In this document: positions 15,942-23,197 of the stretch, piece after piece | Layout of the letters: the number at the start of each line of letters is the position of its first letter | Position numbering within the stretch: position 1 is the stretch's first letter | NCBI GenBank assembly: GCA_964516845.1 | Contig: CAZEXP010000028.1 | Location: 1-28,866, forward strand | Length of the DNA stretch: 28,866 bases | From: JAPEKQ01 sp964516845 | GTDB lineage: Bacteria > Joyebacterota > Joyebacteria > Joyebacterales > Joyebacteraceae | Direction: 5' to 3' | The notes under the pieces: generated by a model | The model's database searches: none | What the model was told of the DNA's origin: nothing | What the model saw: the letters and a program-made list of their open reading frames with translations, nothing else | Program-made: the position numbers and the translations under genes

Positions 15942-16994
15942 ATGATTGCATCTGTGAAGACGGCAGCTGTCGTTCTCGCGATCCTGGCCATGGCGTCCTC
16001 CGCCGGCGCCGTGTTCCCCGACCGACCGATCGAGGGATTCGGGACCGAGACGACGGGCGGCCTCGGCGGCACCCAGTACGTCGTCACGTCGCTCGCCGAC
16101 ACCGGACCGGGAACGCTCCGCGACGCGGTCTCGCAGTCGAGCCGCTACGTGACCTTCGCCCTCGGCGGGACCATCGAGCTCAACGAGACGCTCCGCATCA
16201 CGGGCGACCACATCACCATCGACGCCACCGCGGCGCCGCACCCCGGCATTACGATCACGGCCGCGCATGCAGGAGTCGCCGCCGCGCTACTCGACCTCCG
16301 CGGCGCGAGTCACATCATCGTTCGCAACATCCGGGTCATCGACGCGCCGGACGCGGACACGGGCGACAACCTCCGCATCTGGGAAGACGCACACCACGTC
16401 GTCATCGATCACTGCTCGTTCCGACGCGCAGGCGATGGCAATGTCGACATCGTGCGCGACGCCCACGACATCACGATCCAGTGGTGCATCATGGCCGACA
16501 CCGTCAAGAACTCGCTCATCGCGGAGCGGTGCTACAACATCTCGCTCCATCACAATCTCTACGTTTACGGCGACGAGCGAAATCCACAACTCGATGACAC
16601 GACGTTCGTCGACTTCGTCAACAACGTCGTGTTTGGGTGGGCAGGCAACTACGGAACACGGATCCGCAACGGCGCGAGCGCCAACGTGATCAAGAACTAC
16701 TACGTCCCCGACAGTGGGAGCGACGCCTCCGATGCTCTCGTCCTCGACGGAGCCGGACCAGTCTACATGGAGGACAACGTCCTTCCGCCGGCATGCCCGG
16801 CCGAGGGAACCTGCGGAGCGATGATGGAGGCGCCGGCGGTGACCGAGATGGACCCGGAGACGGCGCTCCGGGCCGTCCTCGCCGAGGCCGGCGCGCACCC
16901 GCGCGACATCGACGACGCCGACTACGCCAATGAGGTCGGCTCGAGCCCCGTCGAGGCTCATTCATGGGGCGCCATCAAAGCGATGTACCGGTAG
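15942..16994 (+). CDS. Exported PL1 pectate-lyase-like beta-helix protein with SWGxIKAMYR tail
   Basis: This 350-residue protein has a clear Sec signal peptide (1-23, ending SSAGA). A right-handed beta-helix of polysaccharide lyase family 1 type follows: GFGTETTGGLGG and the TLRDAV segment near the N-terminus, then VVIDHCSFRRAGDGNVDIVRDAHDITI, SLHHNLYVYGDERNP and FVNNVVFGW. The pattern DHCS...ITIQWC...HHN...RNP...VNN is typical of PL1, although I cannot confirm every calcium-binding and catalytic residue. If active it would cleave acidic plant or algal polysaccharide outside the cell. The last ten residues, S-W-G-A-I-K-A-M-Y-R, recur at the ends of two other exported beta-helix proteins downstream. 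GAGGAGG lies 8 nt before the ATG. Confidence 0.88.
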   Translation: MIASVKTAAVVLAILAMASSAGAVFPDRPIEGFGTETTGGLGGTQYVVTSLADTGPGTLRDAVSQSSRYVTFALGGTIELNETLRITGDHITIDATAAPHPGITITAAHAGVAAALLDLRGASHIIVRNIRVIDAPDADTGDNLRIWEDAHHVVIDHCSFRRAGDGNVDIVRDAHDITIQWCIMADTVKNSLIAERCYNISLHHNLYVYGDERNPQLDDTTFVDFVNNVVFGWAGNYGTRIRNGASANVIKNYYVPDSGSDASDALVLDGAGPVYMEDNVLPPACPAEGTCGAMMEAPAVTEMDPETALRAVLAEAGAHPRDIDDADYANEVGSSPVEAHSWGAIKAMYR

Positions 16995-17017
16995 CCGGAA
17001 CAGGACCTGAACAGCCA

Positions 17018-17048
17018 AACGCCCTTCCTCCGGCCGAGGGAGGGCGTT
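17018..17048 (+). terminator. Terminator after the PL1-like gene
   Basis: A 13-bp stem (AACGCCCTTCCTC paired with GAGGGAGGGCGTT, one G-U pair) with the loop CGGCC begins 24 nt after the stop codon. It is followed by the moderately T-rich CCTTCGTG. This separates the gene from the GTPase promoter at 17065. Confidence 0.75.
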
Positions 17049-17064
17049 CCTTCGTGTGCCCCCC

Positions 17065-17093
17065 TTGCCTGCCGTCCGCGAGGGCGGTATCAT
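17065..17093 (+). promoter_or_regulatory. Sigma-70-like promoter for the TGS GTPase gene
   Basis: TTGCCT (17065-17070) and TATCAT (17088-17093) are separated by 17 nt. The -10 box matches five of six consensus bases. Transcription would start near 17100, about 25 nt before the GTG start codon. Confidence 0.6.
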
Positions 17094-17124
17094 GGTAGGT
17101 TACTGATGAAGGGGGTTAAGAGCA

Positions 17125-18120
17125 GTGCCGGCAAACCTACCACCGCCATACAAGAACGCCGAGGCGCGATTCCGCGAGGCGACGACGACCGAGGACAAGA
17201 TCGTCGCGATCCAGGAGATGATGGCGCTCTGTCCGAAGCACAAGGGGACAGACCACATCCGGGCCGATCTCCGCCGACGTCTCTCCAAACTCAAGACGGA
17301 ACAGAGCCAGGGCCGAAAGAAGGGCAAGTCGGGCCCCTCCTATCATGTCCCGAAGGAGGAGGCGCCACAGGTCGTGCTCATCGGAGCGCCGAACGTCGGC
17401 AAGTCGCAGATCGTCGCGGCTACGACGAACGCCACGCCCGAGGTCGCGAACTATCCGTTCACGACGCGCGTCCCCCAGCCGGCGATGATGCCGTACCTGG
17501 ATATGTACATTCAGCTCGTCGACATCCCCCCGCTCTCGCCCGACCACATCGACTCGTGGGTCTTCGAGATCATCCGGAATGCCGATGTCGGGCTGGTCGT
17601 CGTCGACCTCGCGGCCGATGACTGCATCGATGCATTCATGTTCCTCAGGCAGGCGCTCGCTGAGAAGAGCATCCGCCTCTCCCCTGTGCATGACCCGGGA
17701 GAGGAAGAGCTGCCGAGGAACGTCAAGCAGGTTCTCATCGTCGCGAACAAGCTCGACAGTCCGAGGGCTGAGGAGAATCTCGAGTTTCTGCGCGAGGTCA
17801 TCGACGGCGAGTTCAGTATCTATCCGATCTGCGCGGCGCTCGGTCAGGGTATCCCCGAGCTTCAGGACGCGCTGTTCAAGATGCTCGACGTCATTCGCAT
17901 CTACAGCAAGGTGCCGGGCAAGGACGTCGACATGAAGAAGCCGTTCATCGTGCCACGGGGAAGCAACGTCATGGACGTGGCGCAGAAGATCCATCGTGAG
18001 TTTGCGGAGCATCTGAAGTCCGCCCGCATCTGGGGCTCCGGGAAATTCCCGGGGCAGATCGTGGACGTCGAGCACATCGTCGAGGATGAGGACATCCTCG
18101 AGATCCACGTCGACATGTAG
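17125..18120 (+). CDS. TGS-domain GTPase of the Obg/DRG type
   Basis: This 331-residue cytoplasmic GTPase has an N-terminal helical region (MPANLPPPYKNAEARF, typical for the family start) and G1 GAPNVGKS (87-94). The switch region has YPFTT (110-114), G3 reads D-I-P-P (133-136) where most GTPases have D-x-x-G, and G4 is NKLD (208-211). A C-terminal TGS domain (~265-331) opens KPFIVPRGSNVMDVA. DRG-like proteins bind RNA or ribosome-associated factors. The specific bacterial role is not known. The GTG at 17125 starts the conserved MPANL sequence. The preceding GGGGG is further away than usual (about 10 nt). A PLP enzyme follows in the same direction after 81 bp. Confidence 0.9.
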   Translation: MPANLPPPYKNAEARFREATTTEDKIVAIQEMMALCPKHKGTDHIRADLRRRLSKLKTEQSQGRKKGKSGPSYHVPKEEAPQVVLIGAPNVGKSQIVAATTNATPEVANYPFTTRVPQPAMMPYLDMYIQLVDIPPLSPDHIDSWVFEIIRNADVGLVVVDLAADDCIDAFMFLRQALAEKSIRLSPVHDPGEEELPRNVKQVLIVANKLDSPRAEENLEFLREVIDGEFSIYPICAALGQGIPELQDALFKMLDVIRIYSKVPGKDVDMKKPFIVPRGSNVMDVAQKIHREFAEHLKSARIWGSGKFPGQIVDVEHIVEDEDILEIHVDM

Positions 18121-18135
18121 CGCACACAAGCTGCA

Positions 18136-18170
18136 GGAACACACTTCCACAACGCGGAGCACACTTCCAC
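18136..18170 (+). repeat. Two 15-bp direct repeats with a 20-bp period
   Basis: GGAACACACTTCCAC (18136-18150) is followed at exactly 20 bp by GGAGCACACTTCCAC (18156-18170), identical at 14 of 15 positions. They lie in the 81-bp gap before the PLP enzyme. Repeats two helical turns apart would place two protein sites on one face of the DNA, so a regulator-binding site is possible. A chance slippage duplication is the alternative. Confidence 0.6.
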
Positions 18171-18201
18171 CCGAGGGTGAGTGGGCGGTGAGGAGAAGCA
18201 G

Positions 18202-19593
18202 ATGAGCACGGAACAGAGAGTCTACGGACCAACATTCGAAGAGATGCTCCACCCGGACCGGATCGATCCTGACATTCGCGCGAAGGCTCTCAAGGCGTCG
18301 AAAGAGGATCCGCTCAGCCCCTGGAACCTCTTCAACATCACGTGGCGCAACCCCGAGGGGCGCATCTACTACATGGTCCTTCCGAAGGAGCTCACGCAGG
18401 TCGACGCCAACATCGTCGTCCTCTACAGCAAGGACTTCCCCACGCGGAGCCACAAGGTCGGCGCGACATACTCGGTCTGCATGGAGCACCAGCTCACCGG
18501 CGACATCACACCCGGCGAGCACACGCTCGTCTGGCCGTCGACCGGGAACTACGGCATCGGCGGCGCGTACGTCGGCCCGAGAATGGGCTTCGACTCGCTG
18601 GTACTCCTGCCAGAGCTCATGAGCCGTGAGCGGTTCGAACAGATAGAGAAGTTCGGAGCGCGTTACGAGAAGACGCCTGGATGTGAAAGCAACGTCAAGG
18701 AGATCTACGACCGCGCCAATGCTCTTCGCAAGGACCCGAAGAACCGGATCATGAACCAGTTCGAAGAGTTCGGGAACTACCGCTTCCACTACCACTGCAC
18801 TGGCAACTCGTGCATCGAGGTGGCGGCGGAGCTCCACACGAAGGGCATCGGCAACGGCCGCATCGCGGGATTCACCTCCGCGATGGGGTCGGCGGGAACC
18901 ATCGCCGCGGCCGAGCGCATCAAGCACGAGTTCCACGAGTCGAAGACCATCGGGGTCGAGCCGATCCAGTGCCCGACGCTCTACTACAACGGCTACGGTG
19001 GCCACGACATTCAGGGGATCGGCGACAAGCACGTCACGTGGATCCACAACGTGTTCGAGCAGGACGCCATCATGTGCATCGACGACATCGAGTGCAAGAA
19101 GGGCCTCCAGCTGCTCACCGAGGAGCCGGGCTGGGAGGTTCTGTCGACGCGGTACGGCGTCCCCGAGGAGAGCATCCGTGAGATGAGCGAGATCATGGGC
19201 ATCTCGGGCGTCTGCAACGTCCTCGCCGCCATCAAGACCGCGAAGTACTATCGCCTCCGCGACCACGAGTCGGTCTTCACCATCGCGACGGACACGATGG
19301 ACCGCTACCATTCGGTCATGAGTCAGCTCGACGAGACGTACGGCGAGATGGATCAGATGGAGGCCGCTGCGCGGATGACATCGATCTTCCACGGCGCGAA
19401 GCTCGATTGGATCGGCGAGGGCACGCAGCACGCGAAGCAGAGTTGGTTCAATCTGAAGTACTACACGTGGGTCGAGCAGCAGGGCAAGACGACCGAAGAG
19501 CTCGATGCGCAGCGTCATCCCGAGTACTGGATCGCCCAGCAGGAGCGCGCGCACGAGATTGACGCGCTGCTGCGCGAGGCGCGCGGATTCTAG
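18202..19593 (+). CDS. PLP-dependent fold-type II enzyme (cysteine synthase / threonine deaminase-like)
   Basis: This 463-residue enzyme belongs to the tryptophan-synthase-beta / cysteine-synthase fold. The Schiff-base lysine is K85 in SHKVGA, the substrate-binding loop is STGNYG (113-118), and the phosphate-binding Gly-rich loop is within SAMGSAGT. It is longer than CysK (~310), with extra N-terminal (~60) and C-terminal (~100) residues, so it is probably one of the poorly characterised cysteine-synthase-like lyases. Beta-elimination or replacement on a serine-, threonine- or diaminopropionate-type substrate is possible; I cannot choose. The ATG at 18202 has AGGAG 6 nt upstream. It is followed after 25 nt by an exported beta-helix gene, an odd neighbour that may share only the transcript. 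Confidence 0.88.
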   Translation: MSTEQRVYGPTFEEMLHPDRIDPDIRAKALKASKEDPLSPWNLFNITWRNPEGRIYYMVLPKELTQVDANIVVLYSKDFPTRSHKVGATYSVCMEHQLTGDITPGEHTLVWPSTGNYGIGGAYVGPRMGFDSLVLLPELMSRERFEQIEKFGARYEKTPGCESNVKEIYDRANALRKDPKNRIMNQFEEFGNYRFHYHCTGNSCIEVAAELHTKGIGNGRIAGFTSAMGSAGTIAAAERIKHEFHESKTIGVEPIQCPTLYYNGYGGHDIQGIGDKHVTWIHNVFEQDAIMCIDDIECKKGLQLLTEEPGWEVLSTRYGVPEESIREMSEIMGISGVCNVLAAIKTAKYYRLRDHESVFTIATDTMDRYHSVMSQLDETYGEMDQMEAAARMTSIFHGAKLDWIGEGTQHAKQSWFNLKYYTWVEQQGKTTEELDAQRHPEYWIAQQERAHEIDALLREARGF

Positions 19594-19618
19594 AGGGCTT
19601 GTCCCAGGGAGGTGCGCG

Positions 19619-20851
19619 ATGAGACCTGCGATAGCAGTGATGATGGTACTGACCATTGCCGTGTGTGCGTTCCCGACGCAGGCCGCGACGATCATCGTGG
19701 ACGCCGCCGGCAGCGGCGACCACCTGACGATCCAGGCCGGACTGGACGCCGCAAACGACGGCGACAGGGTCGAGGTGGTGGCGGGCACATACACCGGCAG
19801 CGGGAACAAGGACCTGAGCTTCGGAACCAAGAACCTCACGCTCGTCAGCCAGTTGGGACCGGCACTGACGATCATCGACAACGAAGGCGAGAGCGGACAC
19901 CGTCTCTTCAACTTCATCAGCACGAGTCAGGACACGACGTGCGTCGTCGAGGGGTTCACGATCCAGGCCGGCCGGTTCGTCCAGGCGGGAAGCCCCGGCG
20001 CCGGGATCCGTATCGAGATCTACTGCAGCCCGAAGTTCGTCAACTGCGTCATCCGCAACAACAACACCTACGGCGCGAACGGCGGCGGCGCGTACGTCAA
20101 CAACTCCTGCAACCCCGTCTTCGAGGGCTGCGCGTTCGAGTCGAACACCGCGCTCTCAAGCGGCGGCGGCCTCTACTGCTCCACCAACTCCGAGGCCCTC
20201 ATCCGCAACTGCACGTTCACCAGCAATCAGTGCTCGTCGGGCTTCGGCGGCGGCCTCGCCTTCAACAACAGCGGTCTCCCGGTGGTCTGGGGATGCTGGT
20301 TCGAAGGAAACGCCTCCGGCGACCAGGGCGGCGGACTCGGGTCGTGGGAGACCGACGCCACCGTCCTCTACTCGGTCTTCCTGAACAACCTCGCGACCAC
20401 CGCCGGTGGCGCGTATTACAGCCAGGACGCCGAGGACGATTTCTACCGCTGCACGTTCGTGAAGAATCGCTCGCTCGGTGAGGGCTCGGTCTACTACGCC
20501 TGGGACAACGGACTCCCAACATTCACCGACTGCATCTTCGCGTTCTCGCAGCCGACCGAGGGCCGCGCGAGCACGTTCTACTGCGACGGGACGACATCGC
20601 CGCAGGTCATCTACTGCTGCTCATACGGGAACCCCGACGGCGACACTCCGTGCGGGCTCGTCATGCTCTCCATCGAATCAGACCCGCTCTTCTGCGACAT
20701 CACACGGGACGACCTCACGCTCGCGGCGAACTCACCATGCATGCCCGCCGGGAACCCGTGGGACAGGACCATGGGGACGTACGATCAGGGTTGCGTGCTG
20801 TCGCCTGTGACACCCGCGAGCTGGGGCACCATCAAGGCGATGTACCGGTAG
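19619..20851 (+). CDS. Exported right-handed beta-helix protein with Pmp-like repeats, copy 1
   Basis: This 410-residue protein has a Sec signal peptide (1-22, ending PTQA). Its beta-helix is built from repeats with G-G-(G/A)-(A/L)-(Y/F) and C-x-F-x-x-N motifs (for example GGGAYVNN, GGGLYCST, GGGLAFNN), resembling the chlamydial Pmp/parallel beta-helix class. Cysteines recur through the repeats. The N-terminal part (GSGDHLTIQAGLDAANDGD...) is the pectin-esterase-like cap seen in such proteins. No catalytic residues are evident, so surface binding or structure is more likely than an enzyme role. It ends S-W-G-T-I-K-A-M-Y-R like its neighbours. GGGAGG sits 6 nt before the ATG, ruling out longer starts. 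The next gene is a tandem paralogue 25 nt away. Confidence 0.87.
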   Translation: MRPAIAVMMVLTIAVCAFPTQAATIIVDAAGSGDHLTIQAGLDAANDGDRVEVVAGTYTGSGNKDLSFGTKNLTLVSQLGPALTIIDNEGESGHRLFNFISTSQDTTCVVEGFTIQAGRFVQAGSPGAGIRIEIYCSPKFVNCVIRNNNTYGANGGGAYVNNSCNPVFEGCAFESNTALSSGGGLYCSTNSEALIRNCTFTSNQCSSGFGGGLAFNNSGLPVVWGCWFEGNASGDQGGGLGSWETDATVLYSVFLNNLATTAGGAYYSQDAEDDFYRCTFVKNRSLGEGSVYYAWDNGLPTFTDCIFAFSQPTEGRASTFYCDGTTSPQVIYCCSYGNPDGDTPCGLVMLSIESDPLFCDITRDDLTLAANSPCMPAGNPWDRTMGTYDQGCVLSPVTPASWGTIKAMYR

Positions 20852-20876
20852 TCACAATGTCGCGAGAGGTTCACGC

Positions 20877-22100
20877 ATGCGCACACATGCAGCGCTCGTC
20901 GTCGCGGCCGCGACCATCTGTCTCTCCCCCTTCGTGGCTGCAGCCGCCGTCATCACGGTTGATGCTGCCGGTTCGGGCGATCACCTGACCATCCAGGCGG
21001 GACTCGACGCGGCCACCGACGGCGACACCGTGCTGGTCGTGGCTGGAACGTACACCGGTAGCGGCAACAAGGACCTGAGCTTCGGAGCAAAGAACTTCAC
21101 GCTCGTCAGCCAGTCCGGCGCGGCCCAGACGATCATCGACAACGAGGGCGAGTCCGGCCATCGGCTCTTTGATTTCAATGGAACGGGCCAGGATACGACC
21201 TGCCTCATCAGCGGGTTCGCGATCCGCGGCGGACGCGTCGAGTCCGGAGAAGGGGCGGGCGTCCGCTGTGTCGCGTCGAGTCCAAAGTTCGCGTACTGCC
21301 GCTTCAAAGACAATGTCGCGACCGACGGCGACGGCGGCGCCATCGCTGCCGCAAGCGGGTCTAACGTTGTGGTCAGATACTCAACACTTGCCGAGAACGT
21401 GGCGGACCGCGGCGGGGCGCTCTACACATCGGGCAACAGCAGCCCGGTGGTCGGCATGTGTGAACTCAAGGACAATGTCGCCACCCTTGAGGGTGGAGCT
21501 CTGTACATCGCATCGGGCAACGGAGCCCCACGCGCGACCCGATGCCTCTTCCGGGAGAACGACTCAGGTGTGAACGGCGGCGCGATCACAACGGACGGGG
21601 GATCGCTCACTGCGACGGGCTGCACGCTGCTCCGAAACACGGCCGGCGAGGGCGGTGGGGCGCTGCACGCGACGGAGAGCGCCAACGCGTATTTCACCAA
21701 CTGCACATTCGTCGGGAACGAAGCCGTACTGCAGGGCGGGTGTGTACGCGTGTCAGTGAACACCTACTGGTGCATCCTCTCGCAGTGCATCTTCGCGTTC
21801 ACCGGACCTTGCGCCCAAAGAACCATCTACGCGGATGGACCGAGCGTGGCCACGCTCATCCAGTGCTGTTCGTACGGGAATGCGCCGGGCGACGATCTGC
21901 CGGGCGGCTCCCAGGCGTACATCATCGCCGACCCGCTCTTCTGCGATGTGACGGCCGACGACCTCACGCTGGCCGGAGACTCGCCGTGCCTCCCCGGGAA
22001 CAACCCGTGGGACTGGCTGATCGGTTCGCAGAGCAAGGGCTGCGTTCAGTCGACGATCGAAGAGCGCAGCTGGGGTTCGATCAAGGCCATGTACCGCTAG
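20877..22100 (+). CDS. Exported right-handed beta-helix protein with Pmp-like repeats, copy 2
   Basis: This 407-residue tandem paralogue of the preceding gene has a signal peptide (about 1-23). The first ~90 residues after the cap are nearly identical to copy 1 (for instance TYTGSGNKDLSFG, NEGESGHRLF). The middle repeats (GGAIAAAS, GGALYTSG, GGALYIAS, GGALHATE) have diverged. The last ~60 residues are similar again (DPLFCD...DDLTLA...SPC...NPWD...GC) and end S-W-G-S-I-K-A-M-Y-R. The gene duplication has therefore kept both ends and let the central helix vary, as expected if the ends serve export or anchoring and the middle contacts a target. GAGAGG lies 7 nt before the ATG. It is probably cotranscribed with copy 1. 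Confidence 0.87.
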   Translation: MRTHAALVVAAATICLSPFVAAAAVITVDAAGSGDHLTIQAGLDAATDGDTVLVVAGTYTGSGNKDLSFGAKNFTLVSQSGAAQTIIDNEGESGHRLFDFNGTGQDTTCLISGFAIRGGRVESGEGAGVRCVASSPKFAYCRFKDNVATDGDGGAIAAASGSNVVVRYSTLAENVADRGGALYTSGNSSPVVGMCELKDNVATLEGGALYIASGNGAPRATRCLFRENDSGVNGGAITTDGGSLTATGCTLLRNTAGEGGGALHATESANAYFTNCTFVGNEAVLQGGCVRVSVNTYWCILSQCIFAFTGPCAQRTIYADGPSVATLIQCCSYGNAPGDDLPGGSQAYIIADPLFCDVTADDLTLAGDSPCLPGNNPWDWLIGSQSKGCVQSTIEERSWGSIKAMYR

Positions 22101-22151
22101 CCGCCCGCAACGCCCGACGGCGGAATGCAGCTCCCCACCGTACTCACAGAA

Positions 22152-22229
22152 GCATTCTGCCCCGCGACTGGCACGGCCCCTCCAAGAACACCCACAAAGT
22201 TACTCTGTCCCCCGGGCGCAGAATGCGCC
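22152..22229 (+). promoter_or_regulatory. Inverted repeats upstream of the iron operon
   Basis: GGCGCA-GAA-TGCGCC is a perfect 6-bp hairpin (22215-22229) ending 7 nt before the -35 box. Overlapping it, GCAGAATGC (22218-22226) is the exact complement of GCATTCTGC at 22152-22160. These could end the upstream beta-helix transcript or bind a regulator upstream of the promoter. Confidence 0.45.
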
Positions 22230-22236
22230 ACACCGC

Positions 22237-22265
22237 TTGACATGGGCCGCTTCTTGCAGTAGAGT
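22237..22265 (+). promoter_or_regulatory. Promoter of the ferrous-iron operon
   Basis: A perfect -35 box TTGACA (22237-22242), a 17-nt spacer and TAGAGT (22260-22265), which matches the -10 consensus at four positions. Transcription would begin about 22272, at the edge of the palindrome just downstream. Confidence 0.75.
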
Positions 22266-22272
22266 AAGAGTA

Positions 22273-22289
22273 ATCACACTTTCTGTGAT
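22273..22289 (+). promoter_or_regulatory. Palindromic operator candidate ATCACA-N5-TGTGAT
   Basis: A perfect 6-bp inverted repeat with a 5-bp centre covers the predicted transcription start of the DtxR-type regulator gene. A regulator bound here would block initiation, so autoregulation by the DtxR-type protein is a reasonable inference. It does not match the known DtxR or MntR boxes, and the half-sites are in the opposite order from a CRP site. Confidence 0.5.
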
Positions 22290-22322
22290 GAGCCACACTC
22301 AGGCTGGCGCACCGGAGGGACC

Positions 22323-22694
22323 GTGCTGACCCCGAGAGCTGTCGATTATCTCGAGACCATCTACCTGCTGTCTCAGCAGCATGACACCGTGGGCGTATCC
22401 CAGGTGGCGGCGGAACGCGACGTGACGATCCCGACCGCCAGGTCCGCCATTAGCAGGCTCAAGACCGGCGGCTACGTTCGCCAGGAGCGCTACGGCAAGC
22501 TTCTGCTGACCGACAAGGGACTCCAGCGTGGCGCGGAGATCTACCGGGCACACAGCGTCATCTTCAAGTTCCTCAACGGCGTCCTTGGCGTCGAGGAGGA
22601 GCGGGCCGACACGGAAGCCTGCCGGCTCGAGCACGGACTCAGCGCCGACACGGTGGCGAGACTCATCGCCTTCCTGGAGAGGAGAGCGTCGTGA
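22323..22694 (+). CDS. DtxR-family iron-dependent transcriptional regulator (short form)
   Basis: This 123-residue protein has a winged helix-turn-helix (VSQVAAERDVTIPTARSAISRLKTGGYV, ~24-52). The DtxR metal-binding and dimerisation domain follows, with the primary-site motif C-R-L-E-H (C100, E103, H104), equivalent to Cys102/Glu105/His106 of DtxR. The presence of Cys favours iron over manganese. The C-terminal SH3-like domain of DtxR is absent, as in many short members. The GTG at 22323 has GGAGGG 3-4 nt upstream. It opens the feo operon, overlapping the next start as GTGA. It probably represses the operon when Fe2+ is plentiful, with the palindrome at 22273-22289 as a likely site. Confidence 0.92.
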   Translation: MLTPRAVDYLETIYLLSQQHDTVGVSQVAAERDVTIPTARSAISRLKTGGYVRQERYGKLLLTDKGLQRGAEIYRAHSVIFKFLNGVLGVEEERADTEACRLEHGLSADTVARLIAFLERRAS

Positions 22695-22870
22695 TACAGG
22701 CAATCGCTCTTGCGATCATCCTGATTGCGGCCCTGGCCTGGACGGGACGCCGCGTGTGGCTCGGGCTGTCAAACTCGTCGGACCCGAACGCCAGATCCGC
22801 CGCATGTCGCGGGTGCCCGAACGCCGGCAGCTGCGGCGGCGAGAAGGAACCGAATCATGACCCGGAGTGA
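22691..22870 (+). CDS. FeoB-associated Cys-rich membrane protein
   Basis: This 59-residue gene starts at a GTG that overlaps the DtxR-type stop codon (GTGA) and overlaps the feoA start by 14 nt. The protein begins with one membrane helix (IQAIALAIILIAALAW). A short soluble tail follows with the cysteine cluster C-R-G-C-P-N-A-G-S-C, spacing C-x2-C-x5-C. Size, layout and position between a regulator and feoA match the small FeoB-associated Cys-rich proteins, whose exact role in Fe2+ uptake is not settled. It may bind iron, an Fe-S cluster or FeoB. Ribosome binding would rely on coupling to the upstream gene. Confidence 0.88.
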   Translation: MIQAIALAIILIAALAWTGRRVWLGLSNSSDPNARSAACRGCPNAGSCGGEKEPNHDPE

Positions 22871-23192
22871 ACATCACGTCCCACTGAGTTCCCTCTCCCC
22901 CGGTGACGCCGGCGTCGTCACGGAGATAACGGGTGAGGGCGCCTTCCGTAGGCGGCTTCTCGACATGGGATTCGTCGAGGGCGCGCCCGTCCGGGTGATC
23001 AAGACCGCCCCGCTTCAGGACCCAATCGAGTACTGCATCGGTGGCACGCACATCACGCTCCGAAAAGCCGAGGCCGCGCTTGTCCTCGTCACTCCCGCCC
23101 CGCACCTGAGAATATGTGGCCCCGGGCGAGGCATGGGAAGAGGTCGCGGACTGCATCGCGGATTCGGATGGCGCCGCTGGCGGAGGGACTAG
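22857..23192 (+). CDS. feoA: FeoA, ferrous-iron transport accessory protein with Arg/Gly-rich tail
   Basis: This 111-residue protein has a FeoA SH3-like domain at about residues 8-79 (PLSSLSPGDAGVVTEI, RRRLLDMGFVEGAPVRVIKTAPLQDPIEY, then ITLRKAEAALVLV). This is the expected pattern for the cytoplasmic partner that stimulates FeoB. Typical FeoA proteins stop near 75-85 residues. Here about 30 further residues rich in Gly and Arg with two Trp (including GPGRGMGRGRGLHRGFG) extend the chain. The tail might bind nucleic acid, lipid headgroups or FeoB's acidic surface; this is speculation. The ATG at 22857 has AAGGAA 7 nt upstream. Its stop is 5 nt before the feoB ATG. Confidence 0.93.
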   Translation: MTRSEHHVPLSSLSPGDAGVVTEITGEGAFRRRLLDMGFVEGAPVRVIKTAPLQDPIEYCIGGTHITLRKAEAALVLVTPAPHLRICGPGRGMGRGRGLHRGFGWRRWRRD

Positions 23193-23197
23193 GGCCG

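Noticed and set aside
18136..18170. CRISPR-like array
   Set aside because: There are only two repeat units of 15 bp with a 5-bp gap. No spacers or cas genes are present.
17137..19923. A minus-strand open frame of 928 codons
   Set aside because: It runs antisense to the GTPase, PLP enzyme and beta-helix genes, all of which have clear family motifs and ribosome binding sites. Long antisense frames are expected in GC-rich coding DNA.
22273..22289. ATCACA-N5-TGTGAT as a CRP/FNR site
   Set aside because: The half-sites are in the reverse order (TCACA first, TGTGA second) and the spacer is 5, so it does not fit the TGTGA-N6-TCACA pattern.
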